From CAVXDY01 sp963760715 (GTDB lineage: Bacteria > Actinomycetota > Thermoleophilia > Miltoncostaeales > Miltoncostaeaceae): 64,000 bases of DNA. Below the pieces are notes generated by a model. The model searched no databases and was not told the origin of the DNA. It saw only the letters and a program-made list of their open reading frames with translations. The position numbers and the translations under genes are program-made. Location of the stretch: positions 310,001 to 374,000 of the forward strand of contig CAVXDY010000003.1 of NCBI GenBank assembly GCA_963760715.1, read 5' to 3'. This document shows, piece after piece, positions 41,688-49,887 of the stretch (position 1 is its first letter; every line of letters starts with the position of its first letter).

Positions 41688-42283
41688 TCGTCCGCGCGCG
41701 AGGGTACCAGACCCTCCCGCCGCAGCGCCGCCTCGACCGGCGATGTGACGAGGAACCGGACGGGCCGCCCGGCCGCCATCCGCTCGCGGATCATGCTGGA
41801 CGAGACGGCGATCTCGGGCACGTCGAGCCAGTCCACGCGGCCGGGGGCGATCCGGTCGGCCAGGGCGCCCAGCTGCCGCCGGTCGCGGCCGTTCCGGGGC
41901 ACCGCGGCCAGCCGCGCGGCGGCGAGGATCCGGGCGGGGTCGTGCCAGCCGGGCAGCTCCGCGAGCTGGTCGGCGCCCAGGATGAACCACAGCCGCACGC
42001 CGGGCTCCGCGGCGGCCATCTCCTCCAGGGTGTCGGCCGTGTAGCTGGGTCCCGCGCGGGCCAGCTCGACGCGCGAGACCGCGAGCCCCGGCTGGCCGGC
42101 CACCGCCGCCTCCACCCACCGCGCCCGCCGCTCGGCGTCGGCCGAGGAGCCGCCGGGCTTGTGGGGCGGCAGCCGGGCGGGGACGAGCCGGACCTCGTCG
42201 AGGCCCAGCTGCCACAGCGCCTCGGAGGCGACGATCAGGTGGCCGATGTGGGGCGGATCGAAGGTCCCCCCCAGCACCCCCAC
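41684..42283 (-). CDS. nadD: Nicotinate-nucleotide adenylyltransferase
   Basis: A 199-residue NadD: GGTFDPPHIGHLIVASEAL is the nucleotidyltransferase signature with the HxGH motif (H12-I-G-H), and the late SSSMIRERMAAGRPVRF motif (ISSTxIR type) closes the active site. It makes deamido-NAD from nicotinate mononucleotide and ATP. GTG start 11 bases after the proA stop side; its end overlaps the rsfS reading frame. Confidence 0.92.
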   Translation of the reverse strand: MGVLGGTFDPPHIGHLIVASEALWQLGLDEVRLVPARLPPHKPGGSSADAERRARWVEAAVAGQPGLAVSRVELARAGPSYTADTLEEMAAAEPGVRLWFILGADQLAELPGWHDPARILAAARLAAVPRNGRDRRQLGALADRIAPGRVDWLDVPEIAVSSSMIRERMAAGRPVRFLVTSPVEAALRREGLVPSRADE

Positions 42284-42293
42284 CCGTGGCGGT

Positions 42294-43547
42294 TCAGCGG
42301 ACGTGCCCGTCGCCGGTCACGAGGTACTTGTAGGTGGTCAGCTCCGCCAGGCCGATCGGCCCGCGGGCGTGGAGCTTCTGCGTGGAGATCCCGATCTCGG
42401 CGCCCATCCCGAACTCGCCGCCGTCCGTGAACCGGGTGGAGGCGTTGACGTAGACGGCGGCCGCGTCCACGGCGCCCTGGAAGCGCCGGGCCGCGTCGAG
42501 CGACCGGGTGACGATCGCCTCGCTGTGGCCGGAGCCGTGGCGCTCGATGTGGTCGAGGGCGTCGTCCAGGGAGTCCACGATCCGCACGGCCAGGACCAGC
42601 CCCAGGAACTCGGTGCCGTAGTCGGCGTCGGTCGCCTCGCCCACCCCCTCGGCGGCGTCGCCCAGCAGACCCAGGCCGGCGCGGTCGACGCGCAGCTCCA
42701 CGCCCTGCGCCCGCAGGCGCGCGACCGTGGGCGGCAGGAACTCCGCGGCGCGGTCCCGGTGCACCAGCAGGGTCTCGACCGCGTTGCACACCCCCGGGCG
42801 CTGGACCTTGGCGTTGATCGTCACCTTGGCCGCCACGTCGAGGTCGGCGTCGGCGTGGACGTAGACGTGGTTGTTGCCGGACGCCGCGTAGATGACCGGC
42901 ACCCGCGCGTGCTCCTTGATGAACGCCTTCAGCTCCTCGCCGCCGCGCGGGATCACGAGGTCGACCACGTCCTCCATGCCGAGCAGCTCCGCGAGCTCCT
43001 CGCGGTCGGCCCCGAGCAGGGCCACGGCCCAGCGGGGGGCGTGGGCCTCGATCAGGGCGCCGGTCAGGACCTCGGTGATGATGAGGTTCGACCGCAGCGC
43101 CGTCCCGCTTCCGCGCAGGATCACGGCGTTGCCGCTCTTCAGGCACAGCGCCACGGCGTCGGCCGTCACGTTGGGGCGGCCCTCGTACACCACCGCGATC
43201 ACCCCGAGCGGCACGCGCGTGCGAAGGATCTGGAGCCCGTTCGGGAGGGTGCGGCCGCCGTCGATCGCGCCGACGGGATCGGGCAGCTTGGCCACGGCGC
43301 GCACCCCCGCGGCCATCTCGGCCACCCGGTCCTCGTCGAGCAGCAGCCGGTCGATCAGCGCGGGCGCGGCGTGCGCGCGCTTGGCGGCCTCCACGTCCTT
43401 CTGGTTCTCGCGCAGGATCTCGGCGGAGCGCCGCTCCAGGGCCTCCGCCATCTCGGCCAGCGCCGCGTCGCGGTGACGGCCCGGCAGGCCCGCCAGCACG
43501 CGGCTGGCGGCCTTCACGTCCGCGCAGACCTGCTCGAGGGGCTTCAC
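42294..43547 (-). CDS. proA: Gamma-glutamyl phosphate reductase
   Basis: A 417-residue ProA, aldehyde-dehydrogenase fold, reducing glutamyl-5-phosphate with NADPH in proline synthesis. Conserved blocks: RVPLGVIAVVYEGRPNVTAD, LCLKSGNAVILRGS, the catalytic Cys in KVQRPGVCNAVETLLVH, and FTDGGEFGMGAEIGISTQKL. I start at the GTG giving VKPLEQVCADV (43547) rather than the longer frame at 43589, because the longer form would overlap proB and its extra residues are unlike the family. Confidence 0.95.
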   Translation of the reverse strand: MKPLEQVCADVKAASRVLAGLPGRHRDAALAEMAEALERRSAEILRENQKDVEAAKRAHAAPALIDRLLLDEDRVAEMAAGVRAVAKLPDPVGAIDGGRTLPNGLQILRTRVPLGVIAVVYEGRPNVTADAVALCLKSGNAVILRGSGTALRSNLIITEVLTGALIEAHAPRWAVALLGADREELAELLGMEDVVDLVIPRGGEELKAFIKEHARVPVIYAASGNNHVYVHADADLDVAAKVTINAKVQRPGVCNAVETLLVHRDRAAEFLPPTVARLRAQGVELRVDRAGLGLLGDAAEGVGEATDADYGTEFLGLVLAVRIVDSLDDALDHIERHGSGHSEAIVTRSLDAARRFQGAVDAAAVYVNASTRFTDGGEFGMGAEIGISTQKLHARGPIGLAELTTYKYLVTGDGHVR

Positions 43548-43557
43548 CCCGCCCAGC

Positions 43558-44658
43558 CTAGAGCGGGGTCTCGTCGAGCACGAACTCATCCCGGTGGATC
43601 ACCTGCGGCGGGGCGTCGGGCATCCGCCGCCGCACGGCCTCGGTCTGGAGGCCCGCCACCGCCCGCACCTCGTCGGACGACATGGCGGAGATGCCCTTGC
43701 CCACGCGGGCCTCGCCGGCCGCCATCACCTCCACCGCGTCGCCGGCCTGGAAGGCGCCCTGACAGCCCGTCACCCCCACCGCCAGCAGCGAGGTGCCGCG
43801 CTCCCGCAGCGCCCGGGCGGCCCCGTCGTCCACGGCGATGCGGCCGAGGGTGGGCTTGGCGTAGCGCAGCCAGAGCTTGAACGCCGACTCGCGGCGCGGC
43901 GCCGGATTGAAGCGGGTGCCCACCGCGTGCCCGGAGGCGACGGCCGCGATGACGCCCTCGGCCGTGCCGGAGGCGACGACGCAGGTGACCCCGCCGCCCG
44001 TCGCCATGCTGGCGGCCGCCACCTTGCTGGCCACTCCCCCCCGCCCCAGGTCCGATCCGGCCATGTCGGCCAGGGCGATCTCGTGCGGCCGTGTGCCGGC
44101 GGGGACGTCCCCCACCAGCTCCGGCCCGCCGGGTCCGGGAGCGTAGAGGCCCTCGCGCTCGGTGAGCAGCACCAGCCAGGCCGCGCCCAGCAGGATCGCG
44201 ACCTGCGCCGCGAGGACGTCGTTGTCGCCGAAGGTGACCTCGTCGGTCGCGGTCGTGTCGTTCTCGTTGACGACCGGGATCGCCCCGAGCTCGAGCAGCC
44301 GCCCGAGCGTCGAGCGCGCGTTGACGTACGACGCCCGGGCCGCCAGGTCGCGGGAGGTGAGGAGCACCTGCGCGGGCACCACGCCGTGGGGCGCGAACGC
44401 CTCGGAGTACCGCTGGAACAGCACCCCCTGCCCCACCGCCGACGCGGCCTGCAGGTCGGGCAGGGCGGTGGGGCGCTCGGAGAAGCCCAGGCGCCCGAGC
44501 CCGCAGGCGATCGCGCCGCTGCTGACCAGCACCGGGTGGTGCCCCTGGCGGCGCAGCCGCACCAGGTCGCGCACGCGCGCCTCCAGCACGTCATCGCGCA
44601 GGTCGCCGCGCGCGTCGACCAGCGTCGACGACCCGAGCTTCGCCACGAGCACCGCCAT
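43558..44658 (-). CDS. proB: Glutamate 5-kinase
   Basis: A 366-residue ProB: amino-acid-kinase domain with AKLGSSTLVD at the start, VLVSSGAIACGLGRLG, INNND-like VVNENDTTATDE and FGDNDVLAAQVA, then a C-terminal PUA domain (about 275-355). It makes glutamyl-5-phosphate for ProA, ten bases downstream. Its ATG overlaps the obg stop (ATGA). Confidence 0.95.
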   Translation of the reverse strand: MAVLVAKLGSSTLVDARGDLRDDVLEARVRDLVRLRRQGHHPVLVSSGAIACGLGRLGFSERPTALPDLQAASAVGQGVLFQRYSEAFAPHGVVPAQVLLTSRDLAARASYVNARSTLGRLLELGAIPVVNENDTTATDEVTFGDNDVLAAQVAILLGAAWLVLLTEREGLYAPGPGGPELVGDVPAGTRPHEIALADMAGSDLGRGGVASKVAAASMATGGGVTCVVASGTAEGVIAAVASGHAVGTRFNPAPRRESAFKLWLRYAKPTLGRIAVDDGAARALRERGTSLLAVGVTGCQGAFQAGDAVEVMAAGEARVGKGISAMSSDEVRAVAGLQTEAVRRRMPDAPPQVIHRDEFVLDETPL

Positions 44659-45590
44659 CAGGCGGTCAGCTCGGAGATGACCCGCAGGCGCAGCGCGTCC
44701 ACGCCGGCGCCGGTCTCCACGTCGACGCCCAGGTCGGCGCCCTCCGGCGGGTCGGCCGGGTCGGCGCGCGTCGCCACGACCAGCTCGCGCACCCCCGGGG
44801 GCGCGAGCTCGGAGAGCGCCGGGCGGGCGCGCTCCACCAGAGCCTGAACCGGCTCCCCGCCGGAGGCGTCAACGCAGTGCAGCAGCAGCCGCGCCCGCTC
44901 CAGCTGGAGCAGGTGCGCGTCCCGGCGCGGGGTGCCGTCGGCGGCCAGGCCGGGAAGGTCGGCGACCAGATAGAGGTGCCCGTCGGGGTCCTCGAGGGGC
45001 CCGAGGGCGGGCTCCCGCGTGGAGTGCGGGTAGGGGGCGACCACGGAGGCGGCCCCGGTGAGGGCCGTCAGCACCGCGCTCTTGCCGCTGTTGGGCAGGC
45101 CCACCAGGGCGACGTCCACCGGCAGCCTCAGCTCGAGCGTGAGCCAGGTCTCCTCGCCGGCGGAGCCGGGGATCGTGATGCGGGGAGCCTGGCGGGTGGA
45201 CGACCGGAAGGCCCGGTTGCCGACGCCGCCGTTGCCCCCCCGGGCCACGGCGACGCGCTCGCCGGGCCGTGCCAGCTCGGCGATCGGATGGCCGTCCCTC
45301 AGCACGCGCGTGCCCGGGGGCACCCCGATCTCGAGGTCGGCGCCGGCCTTCCCGTGGCGCCCCTTGCCCTGACCGGGTGCGCCCGAGGGGCCGCGGTGAT
45401 GGACCGCGTGCCGGAACCGCGAGAGATCGGTCACCTGCGGGTCGGCGACCAGCACCACGCCGCCGCCGCGCCCGCCGTTGCCCCCGTCGGGGCCGCCGCG
45501 CGGCACGTGGGGCTCACGCCGGAACGAGAGCGCGCCGTTGCCGCCGCCTCCGCCCTCCACGTGGATCTGGGCCCGATCGGTGAAGGGCAC
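44658..45590 (-). CDS. obg: Divergent Obg GTPase (short form)
   Basis: A 310-residue protein in the standard place for obg. The N-terminal glycine-rich Obg fold is typical (EGGGGGNGALSFRREPHVPR, GGPDGGNGGRGG). The G domain has G1 GLPNSGKS (164-171) and G3 DLPG (211-214), but the glycine-rich switch II of Obg is replaced by LAADGTPRRDAH, the G4 NKxD is TRAD (274-277), and there is no C-terminal OCT domain. GTG start. Nucleotide specificity or GTPase cycling is probably altered. It may be the sole Obg, given its location between rpmA and proB. Confidence 0.8.
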   Translation of the reverse strand: MPFTDRAQIHVEGGGGGNGALSFRREPHVPRGGPDGGNGGRGGGVVLVADPQVTDLSRFRHAVHHRGPSGAPGQGKGRHGKAGADLEIGVPPGTRVLRDGHPIAELARPGERVAVARGGNGGVGNRAFRSSTRQAPRITIPGSAGEETWLTLELRLPVDVALVGLPNSGKSAVLTALTGAASVVAPYPHSTREPALGPLEDPDGHLYLVADLPGLAADGTPRRDAHLLQLERARLLLHCVDASGGEPVQALVERARPALSELAPPGVRELVVATRADPADPPEGADLGVDVETGAGVDALRLRVISELTA

Positions 45591-45605
45591 CAGCGGCTCA
45601 GGCCA

Positions 45606-45872
45606 CTAGACGGAGGCCGTCTCCTCGGGATGCACGAAGATGCGACGCCCCTTGCGGCCGTTGGCGAACTCCACGCGGCCGGTCACGGTGGCGAAGATCG
45701 TGTGGTCGCGGCCGATGCCGGTGCCGGCGGCGGGGCGGAACCGCGTGCCGCGCTGGCGCACGATGATGGAGCCCGCCGGCACGACCTGGCCGGCGAAGAC
45801 CTTCACCCCGAGCATCTTGGGCTTGGAATCCCGGCCGTTGCGGCTGGACCCGCCACCCTTCTTGTGGGCCAT
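45606..45872 (-). CDS. rpmA: Ribosomal protein bL27
   Basis: An 88-residue bL27: MAHKKGGGSSRNGRDSKPKM with the basic N-terminal arm that reaches the peptidyl-transferase centre, GSIIVRQRGTRFRPAAGTGI, and a C-terminal FATVTGRVEFANGRKGRRIF. The start is directly MAHKKGG, so there is no cleavable N-terminal extension as in Firmicutes. Between rplU and obg as in most bacteria. Confidence 0.97.
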   Translation of the reverse strand: MAHKKGGGSSRNGRDSKPKMLGVKVFAGQVVPAGSIIVRQRGTRFRPAAGTGIGRDHTIFATVTGRVEFANGRKGRRIFVHPEETASV

Positions 45873-45887
45873 CTCTCTACTCCGGGA

Positions 45888-46187
45888 TCAGGCGGACGCG
45901 ATGGACTCGATGCGCACCCGCGACAGGCGCGAGCGGTGCCCGCGGCGCTTGCGCGAGTTGCGCTTCGGCTTGTACGTGAAGACCAGGATCTTCTTGCCGA
46001 GCAGATGCTCCTCCACCGTGGCGGTCACGGCGCCGCCGTCGGCGATGCCGTCACCGTCCCCGACGGCGAGGACGCGGGGCTGGAAGCTCTCCCCCTCGGG
46101 GTGCTTGAGGCGATCGACGAGGAGGCGCTCCCCCTCGCGGACGCGGTACTGCTTGCCCCCCAGGGCGATCACTGCGTAATCCGGCAC
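45888..46187 (-). CDS. rplU: Ribosomal protein bL21
   Basis: A 99-residue bL21: YAVIALGGKQYRVREGERLL at the N-terminus and KILVFTYKPKRNSRKRRGHR near the C-terminus, the family signature. The start is GTG (VPDYAVIA) at 46187 with GAGGTCGGG upstream; the open frame extends further but into the divergent promoter region. First gene of the rplU-rpmA-obg-proBA-nadD-rsfS run. Confidence 0.95.
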   Translation of the reverse strand: MPDYAVIALGGKQYRVREGERLLVDRLKHPEGESFQPRVLAVGDGDGIADGGAVTATVEEHLLGKKILVFTYKPKRNSRKRRGHRSRLSRVRIESIASA

Positions 46188-46301
46188 GGACCCGACCTCA
46201 ACGTTTTGCGAGCGACGGCGGATGTTAGCGACCCGCGGGCCGTGACGCACGCACCGCCGGGTTTGACCCCGGGCCCGGCCCGTGGGACAACGCACAGTCC
46301 A
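46188..46301. promoter_or_regulatory. Divergent intergenic region between rplU and the binding-protein gene
   Basis: This 114-base gap separates divergent genes and must hold both promoters. I cannot place -35 and -10 boxes with confidence. Confidence 0.35.
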
Positions 46302-47891
46302 GTGAGGCATCTCGCCCGCCTGACGGCCATGGCCGCCGTCCTCGCCGTCTCGGCCGTCCCCGCCCACGGCGCCACCCTGGTGGTGGCGAGCGAGGACGGG
46401 CCCGACAGCCTGGACCCCGCGCTGGCCTACCGGTCGGACGCCTGGCAGGTGCTCGCCAACTGCGGGGAGGGCCTCGTGGCCTACCGCCGCGTGGCGGGGC
46501 GCGCGGGCGCCGAGGTGGTGCCCGCGCTGGCCGAGGCCTTGCCGCGCATCTCGGGCGGCGGCAGGCGCCTGGTCTTCACGCTCCGTCCCGACGCGCGCTT
46601 CGGACCGCCGGCCAGCCGGGCGGTGCAGCCGAGCGACGTCAAGGCGTCGATCGAGCGGCTCTTCCTGGCCGGGTCGCCGGGGCGGGGGCTGTTCCGGGAC
46701 ATCCAGGGCGCGGCCGAGTTCGAGCGCACCCACAGCGGCGGCATCTCCGGCATCGTGGCCCGCGACGACGTGGACCAGATCGAGTTCCGGCTCACCGGGC
46801 CGGATCCCGCCTTCCTGCGGGTGCTGGCGCTGCCGTTCGCGTTCGTCGTGCCCCAGGGCACCCCGCCGGCGGATCAGAGCACGGCGGATCTCTCGACCGC
46901 CGGCCCCTACCACATCACCGACTACGCGCCGGGCGCGCACATCGAGCTGGAGCCCAACCCCGGCTACGTGCCGGGCGCGGCGGGGCCGGCGACCCCCGGG
47001 CCCGACCGCATCGATGTGCGGCTGGGCCTCGACGCGGCGTCGGCGGTCCGCGGCGTGGCCGCGGGGACGATCGACTACGTGCAGCCCCGCCCCGGCTCCG
47101 AGGAGATCGCCGCCGCGCAGGCCGCCGGATCGCGGGCGCGGATCCACCGCTGGGTGGAGGGCACGACCTACTACTTCTTCATGAACACGCGGCGCGCGCC
47201 GTTCAACGACGTGCGCGTGCGACGGGCCGTGAACCTGGCGATCGACCGCTCCGCGCTGGCCGCGGAGTTCCGCGGCGCGGCCGTGCCCTCGTCACAGGTC
47301 CTGCCCCCCGGGGTGCCCGGCCGGCGCGACGTGGAGGCCTCTCCGGCCCCGGACATCCCCCGCGCCCGCGCGCTCGTGCGGGCGGCCGGCGCCACGGGCG
47401 CGCCGGTCGTCGTCTGGGGCCACACCACCGAGCCCTCCCCCGCGGTCACGGAGCGCCTGGCCGCCACCCTGCGCGCGATCGGCCTGCGCGCCACGACGCG
47501 CCTCTGGGACCGCTCGGAGATGCTCACGGCCCTCGCCGACCCGGCGGCGCCCTCGCAGATCGGCTACGCCCGCTGGCGGGAGGACTACCCCGACGGCGCC
47601 GACTGGTATCCCCTCCTGCTGTCGCGGGCCGGCATCCGCACGGGCGGAAACCTCAACTACTCGCTGATCGGCGACGGCGGGCTCGACCGCCTCATCGCCC
47701 GCGCCGCCCGGACCTGGGACGCCGGCCTCCGCGCGACCCGCTGGTCGGGGGTCAACCGGGCGGTGGCCCGCCTCGCGCCCTGGGCCCCGTACGCCAACAG
47801 CGTGCGGGTCAACATCACCTCCTCGCGGGTGCGCGGCTACGTGGCCCACCAGCTCTACGGGTTCCTCTGGATGCGGGCGCGGCTCGCGTGA
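46302..47891 (+). CDS. Extracellular solute-binding protein, family 5
   Basis: A 529-residue SBP_bac_5 protein with an N-terminal signal peptide (VRHLARLTAMAAVLAVSAVP, cut near AHGA). No lipobox cysteine. Family 5 landmarks: DGPDSLDPALAYRSDAWQVL, PSDVKASIERLF, YYFFMNTRRAPFNDVRVRRA then VNLAIDR, and a C-terminal YANSVRVNITSSRV. It would bind oligopeptides, nickel or similar ligands for an ABC importer, but no permease or ATPase genes are next to it. GTG start at 46302. Confidence 0.85.
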   Translation: MRHLARLTAMAAVLAVSAVPAHGATLVVASEDGPDSLDPALAYRSDAWQVLANCGEGLVAYRRVAGRAGAEVVPALAEALPRISGGGRRLVFTLRPDARFGPPASRAVQPSDVKASIERLFLAGSPGRGLFRDIQGAAEFERTHSGGISGIVARDDVDQIEFRLTGPDPAFLRVLALPFAFVVPQGTPPADQSTADLSTAGPYHITDYAPGAHIELEPNPGYVPGAAGPATPGPDRIDVRLGLDAASAVRGVAAGTIDYVQPRPGSEEIAAAQAAGSRARIHRWVEGTTYYFFMNTRRAPFNDVRVRRAVNLAIDRSALAAEFRGAAVPSSQVLPPGVPGRRDVEASPAPDIPRARALVRAAGATGAPVVVWGHTTEPSPAVTERLAATLRAIGLRATTRLWDRSEMLTALADPAAPSQIGYARWREDYPDGADWYPLLLSRAGIRTGGNLNYSLIGDGGLDRLIARAARTWDAGLRATRWSGVNRAVARLAPWAPYANSVRVNITSSRVRGYVAHQLYGFLWMRARLA

Positions 47892-47937
47892 CGACGGGCA
47901 TGCTGCGGAAGGGCTCATCCACCATGGAGGGAGAGGC

Positions 47938-48354
47938 ATGGCCGCGATGGACTGGAACGCGTGGAACCGCGAGGTGATCGACGAGTTCCGCGCCAACGGG
48001 GGCCGCGTGGGGGGCCGCTTCGAGGGGGCGCCGATGGTGCTCCTGCACACCACGGGGGCCCGGACCGGGGAGGAGCGGGTCAACCCGCTGATGTACCTGC
48101 CCGAGGGCGACCGGATCGTCGTCTTCGCCTCGAAGGGCGGAGCGCCGGACAACCCCGACTGGTACCACAACCTGGTCGCGAACCCCGGCGTCACGGTCGA
48201 GGTGGGCACCGAGACCAAGCCGGGCACCGCGCGCGTCGTGGGACCCGATGAGCGCGACGCGCTCTACGCCGAGCAGGCCCGGCGGTACCCGCAGTTCGGC
48301 GAGTACGAGAAGCTGACGACGCGCACGATCCCCGTCGTCGTGATCGAGACCTAG
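47938..48354 (+). CDS. Deazaflavin (F420)-dependent nitroreductase/quinone reductase family protein
   Basis: A 138-residue split-barrel protein of the Ddn type: WNREVIDEFRANGGRVGGRF, LLHTTGARTGEERVNPLMYL and the F420-binding region ASKGGAPDNPDWYHNLVANP-type, followed by VEVGTETKPGTARVVGPDER. The GGxxDNPxWYxNLxANP signature is diagnostic of this family. Its presence suggests the organism makes coenzyme F420. It lies 46 bases after the binding-protein gene, with GGAGGGAGAGGC upstream. Confidence 0.88.
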   Translation: MAAMDWNAWNREVIDEFRANGGRVGGRFEGAPMVLLHTTGARTGEERVNPLMYLPEGDRIVVFASKGGAPDNPDWYHNLVANPGVTVEVGTETKPGTARVVGPDERDALYAEQARRYPQFGEYEKLTTRTIPVVVIET

Positions 48355-48366
48355 TGTCGTGAGTCG

Positions 48367-49887
48367 CTAGGAGCGGGAGGACACCCGCCGGCGCGATGCG
48401 GAGGTGCGCGCCGGCGGAGCGGGGGCGGCTCCGACCTCGTCGAGCGCGCGTGTGCGAACGGCGTCGGGCAGGAGCGAGGAATCGCGCTCGAGGCGGATCT
48501 CCTTCCCCGTCTCCCGCTCCAGCTCCGCCAGCCGCAGGCCGTCCTCGCCCGAGATGATCTCGGCGATGCGGGGGTGCACACTCACCGCGACCGCGGCGCC
48601 GGCCCTCCCGGGCAGCGTCTCGCGGAGCTCCCGCTCGATGGCGATCGCCCGGGTCTCGTCGCTGGGCACCACGCCCACGCCGGCGCAGGTGGGACACACC
48701 TCGGTCATGATCTCGCGCGGCCCGTCGGAGATGTTCTGGCGAGTCATCTCCACGAGCCCGAGCGGCGAGATGTCCACCACGTAGGTGCGGGTGCGGTCGC
48801 CCGCGAGCGCCTGGTCGAGGGCGGCCTTGACCGCCTTGCGGTTGCGCTCGTCGTCCATGTCGATGAAGTCGATGATCACGATTCCGCCGATGTCGCGGAG
48901 CCGGAGCTGGCGCACCACCTCGGTGGCGGCCTCCAGGTTGGTCTTCGTGATCGTGTCCTCGAGGCGGTTGCCCCCCTTGCCCACGTTGCGGCCGCTGTTG
49001 ACGTCGATGACCGTCATGGCCTCGGTGTCGTCGATCACGAGGTAGCCGCCGCCCGGCAGCGGCACGCGCCGGTCCATGGTCGAGCGGATCGTGGCCTCGA
49101 CCCCGTGGGCGGCCAGGAGGGGCGTGGGGTCGGTGTAGTGCCGCACCCGCTCGGCCATCTCGGGGGAGGTGCGCCGCAGGAAGCCGGTGATGCGCTCGAA
49201 CTGCGCCTCGTCGTCGACCAGCACCTCGTCCACGTCGGCGTTCAGGAGGTCGCGGATCACGCGCAGGGAGATGTCGGCCTCGGAGTAGAGCAGGGTCGGC
49301 GCCTTGGCCAGCTCCCCGCGCTGCTGCAGCGTCTCCCACAGGCGCTTGAGGTAGGCCAGGTCGCGCGCCAGCTCGCGCGCCGAGGCGCCGGCGGCGGCGG
49401 TGCGCACGATGAGACCGCCGGTCTCCAGCGGAAGGGCTCCGCAGATGGACCGCAGGCGGGTGCGCTCGTCGTCGCCCAGGCGCTTGCTGACCCCGATGCC
49501 GTCACCGAAGGGCACGTAGACCACGAACCGCCCGGCGAGCGAGAGCTGCATCGTCAGGCGCACGCCCTTGCTGCCCATGGCGTCCTTGGTGGCCTGCACC
49601 AGCACCTCGTCGCCGCGCTTCAGCAGTTCGGCGATCTGCCGCTTGCGCTTGGGAACGCCGAGGGCGGCGACCTCGTCCACGTGCAGGAAGCCGTTCTTGT
49701 CGAGGCCCACCTCGATGAAGGCCGCCTCCATCCCCGCGAGGACGTTCTCGACCCGGCCCTTCCAGACGTGGCCCACCACCGAGCGCTGGCCGCGGCGCTC
49801 GATGTAGCACTCGGCCGCGCGGCCGTCCTCGAGGATGGCCACCCGCGTCTCGGCGCGGTCGACGGACACCAGGATCTGCTTGTTCAG
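48367..49887 (-). CDS. Ribonuclease E/G family protein
   Basis: A 506-residue RNase E/G: an N-terminal S1 domain (VVGHVWKGRVENVLAGMEAA, FIEVGLDKNGFLHVDEV), the 5'-sensor/RNase H-like region, the catalytic DNase-I-like part with VIDVNSGRNVGKGGNRLEDT and IVIIDFIDMDDERNRKAV (metal aspartates), and the zinc-link CPTCAGVG. Short of the long C-terminal scaffold of E. coli RNase E, so closer to RNase G in size. The start appears to be CTG at 49887, overlapping the upstream TGA, with GGGAGAGG placed correctly. Confidence 0.9.
   Translation of the reverse strand: MNKQILVSVDRAETRVAILEDGRAAECYIERRGQRSVVGHVWKGRVENVLAGMEAAFIEVGLDKNGFLHVDEVAALGVPKRKRQIAELLKRGDEVLVQATKDAMGSKGVRLTMQLSLAGRFVVYVPFGDGIGVSKRLGDDERTRLRSICGALPLETGGLIVRTAAAGASARELARDLAYLKRLWETLQQRGELAKAPTLLYSEADISLRVIRDLLNADVDEVLVDDEAQFERITGFLRRTSPEMAERVRHYTDPTPLLAAHGVEATIRSTMDRRVPLPGGGYLVIDDTEAMTVIDVNSGRNVGKGGNRLEDTITKTNLEAATEVVRQLRLRDIGGIVIIDFIDMDDERNRKAVKAALDQALAGDRTRTYVVDISPLGLVEMTRQNISDGPREIMTEVCPTCAGVGVVPSDETRAIAIERELRETLPGRAGAAVAVSVHPRIAEIISGEDGLRLAELERETGKEIRLERDSSLLPDAVRTRALDEVGAAPAPPARTSASRRRVSSRS

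Noticed and set aside
44877..46301. Long plus-strand frame antisense to obg, rpmA and rplU that joins the binding-protein gene
   Set aside because: It is a high-GC shadow. The real binding-protein gene starts at 46302 with a signal peptide.
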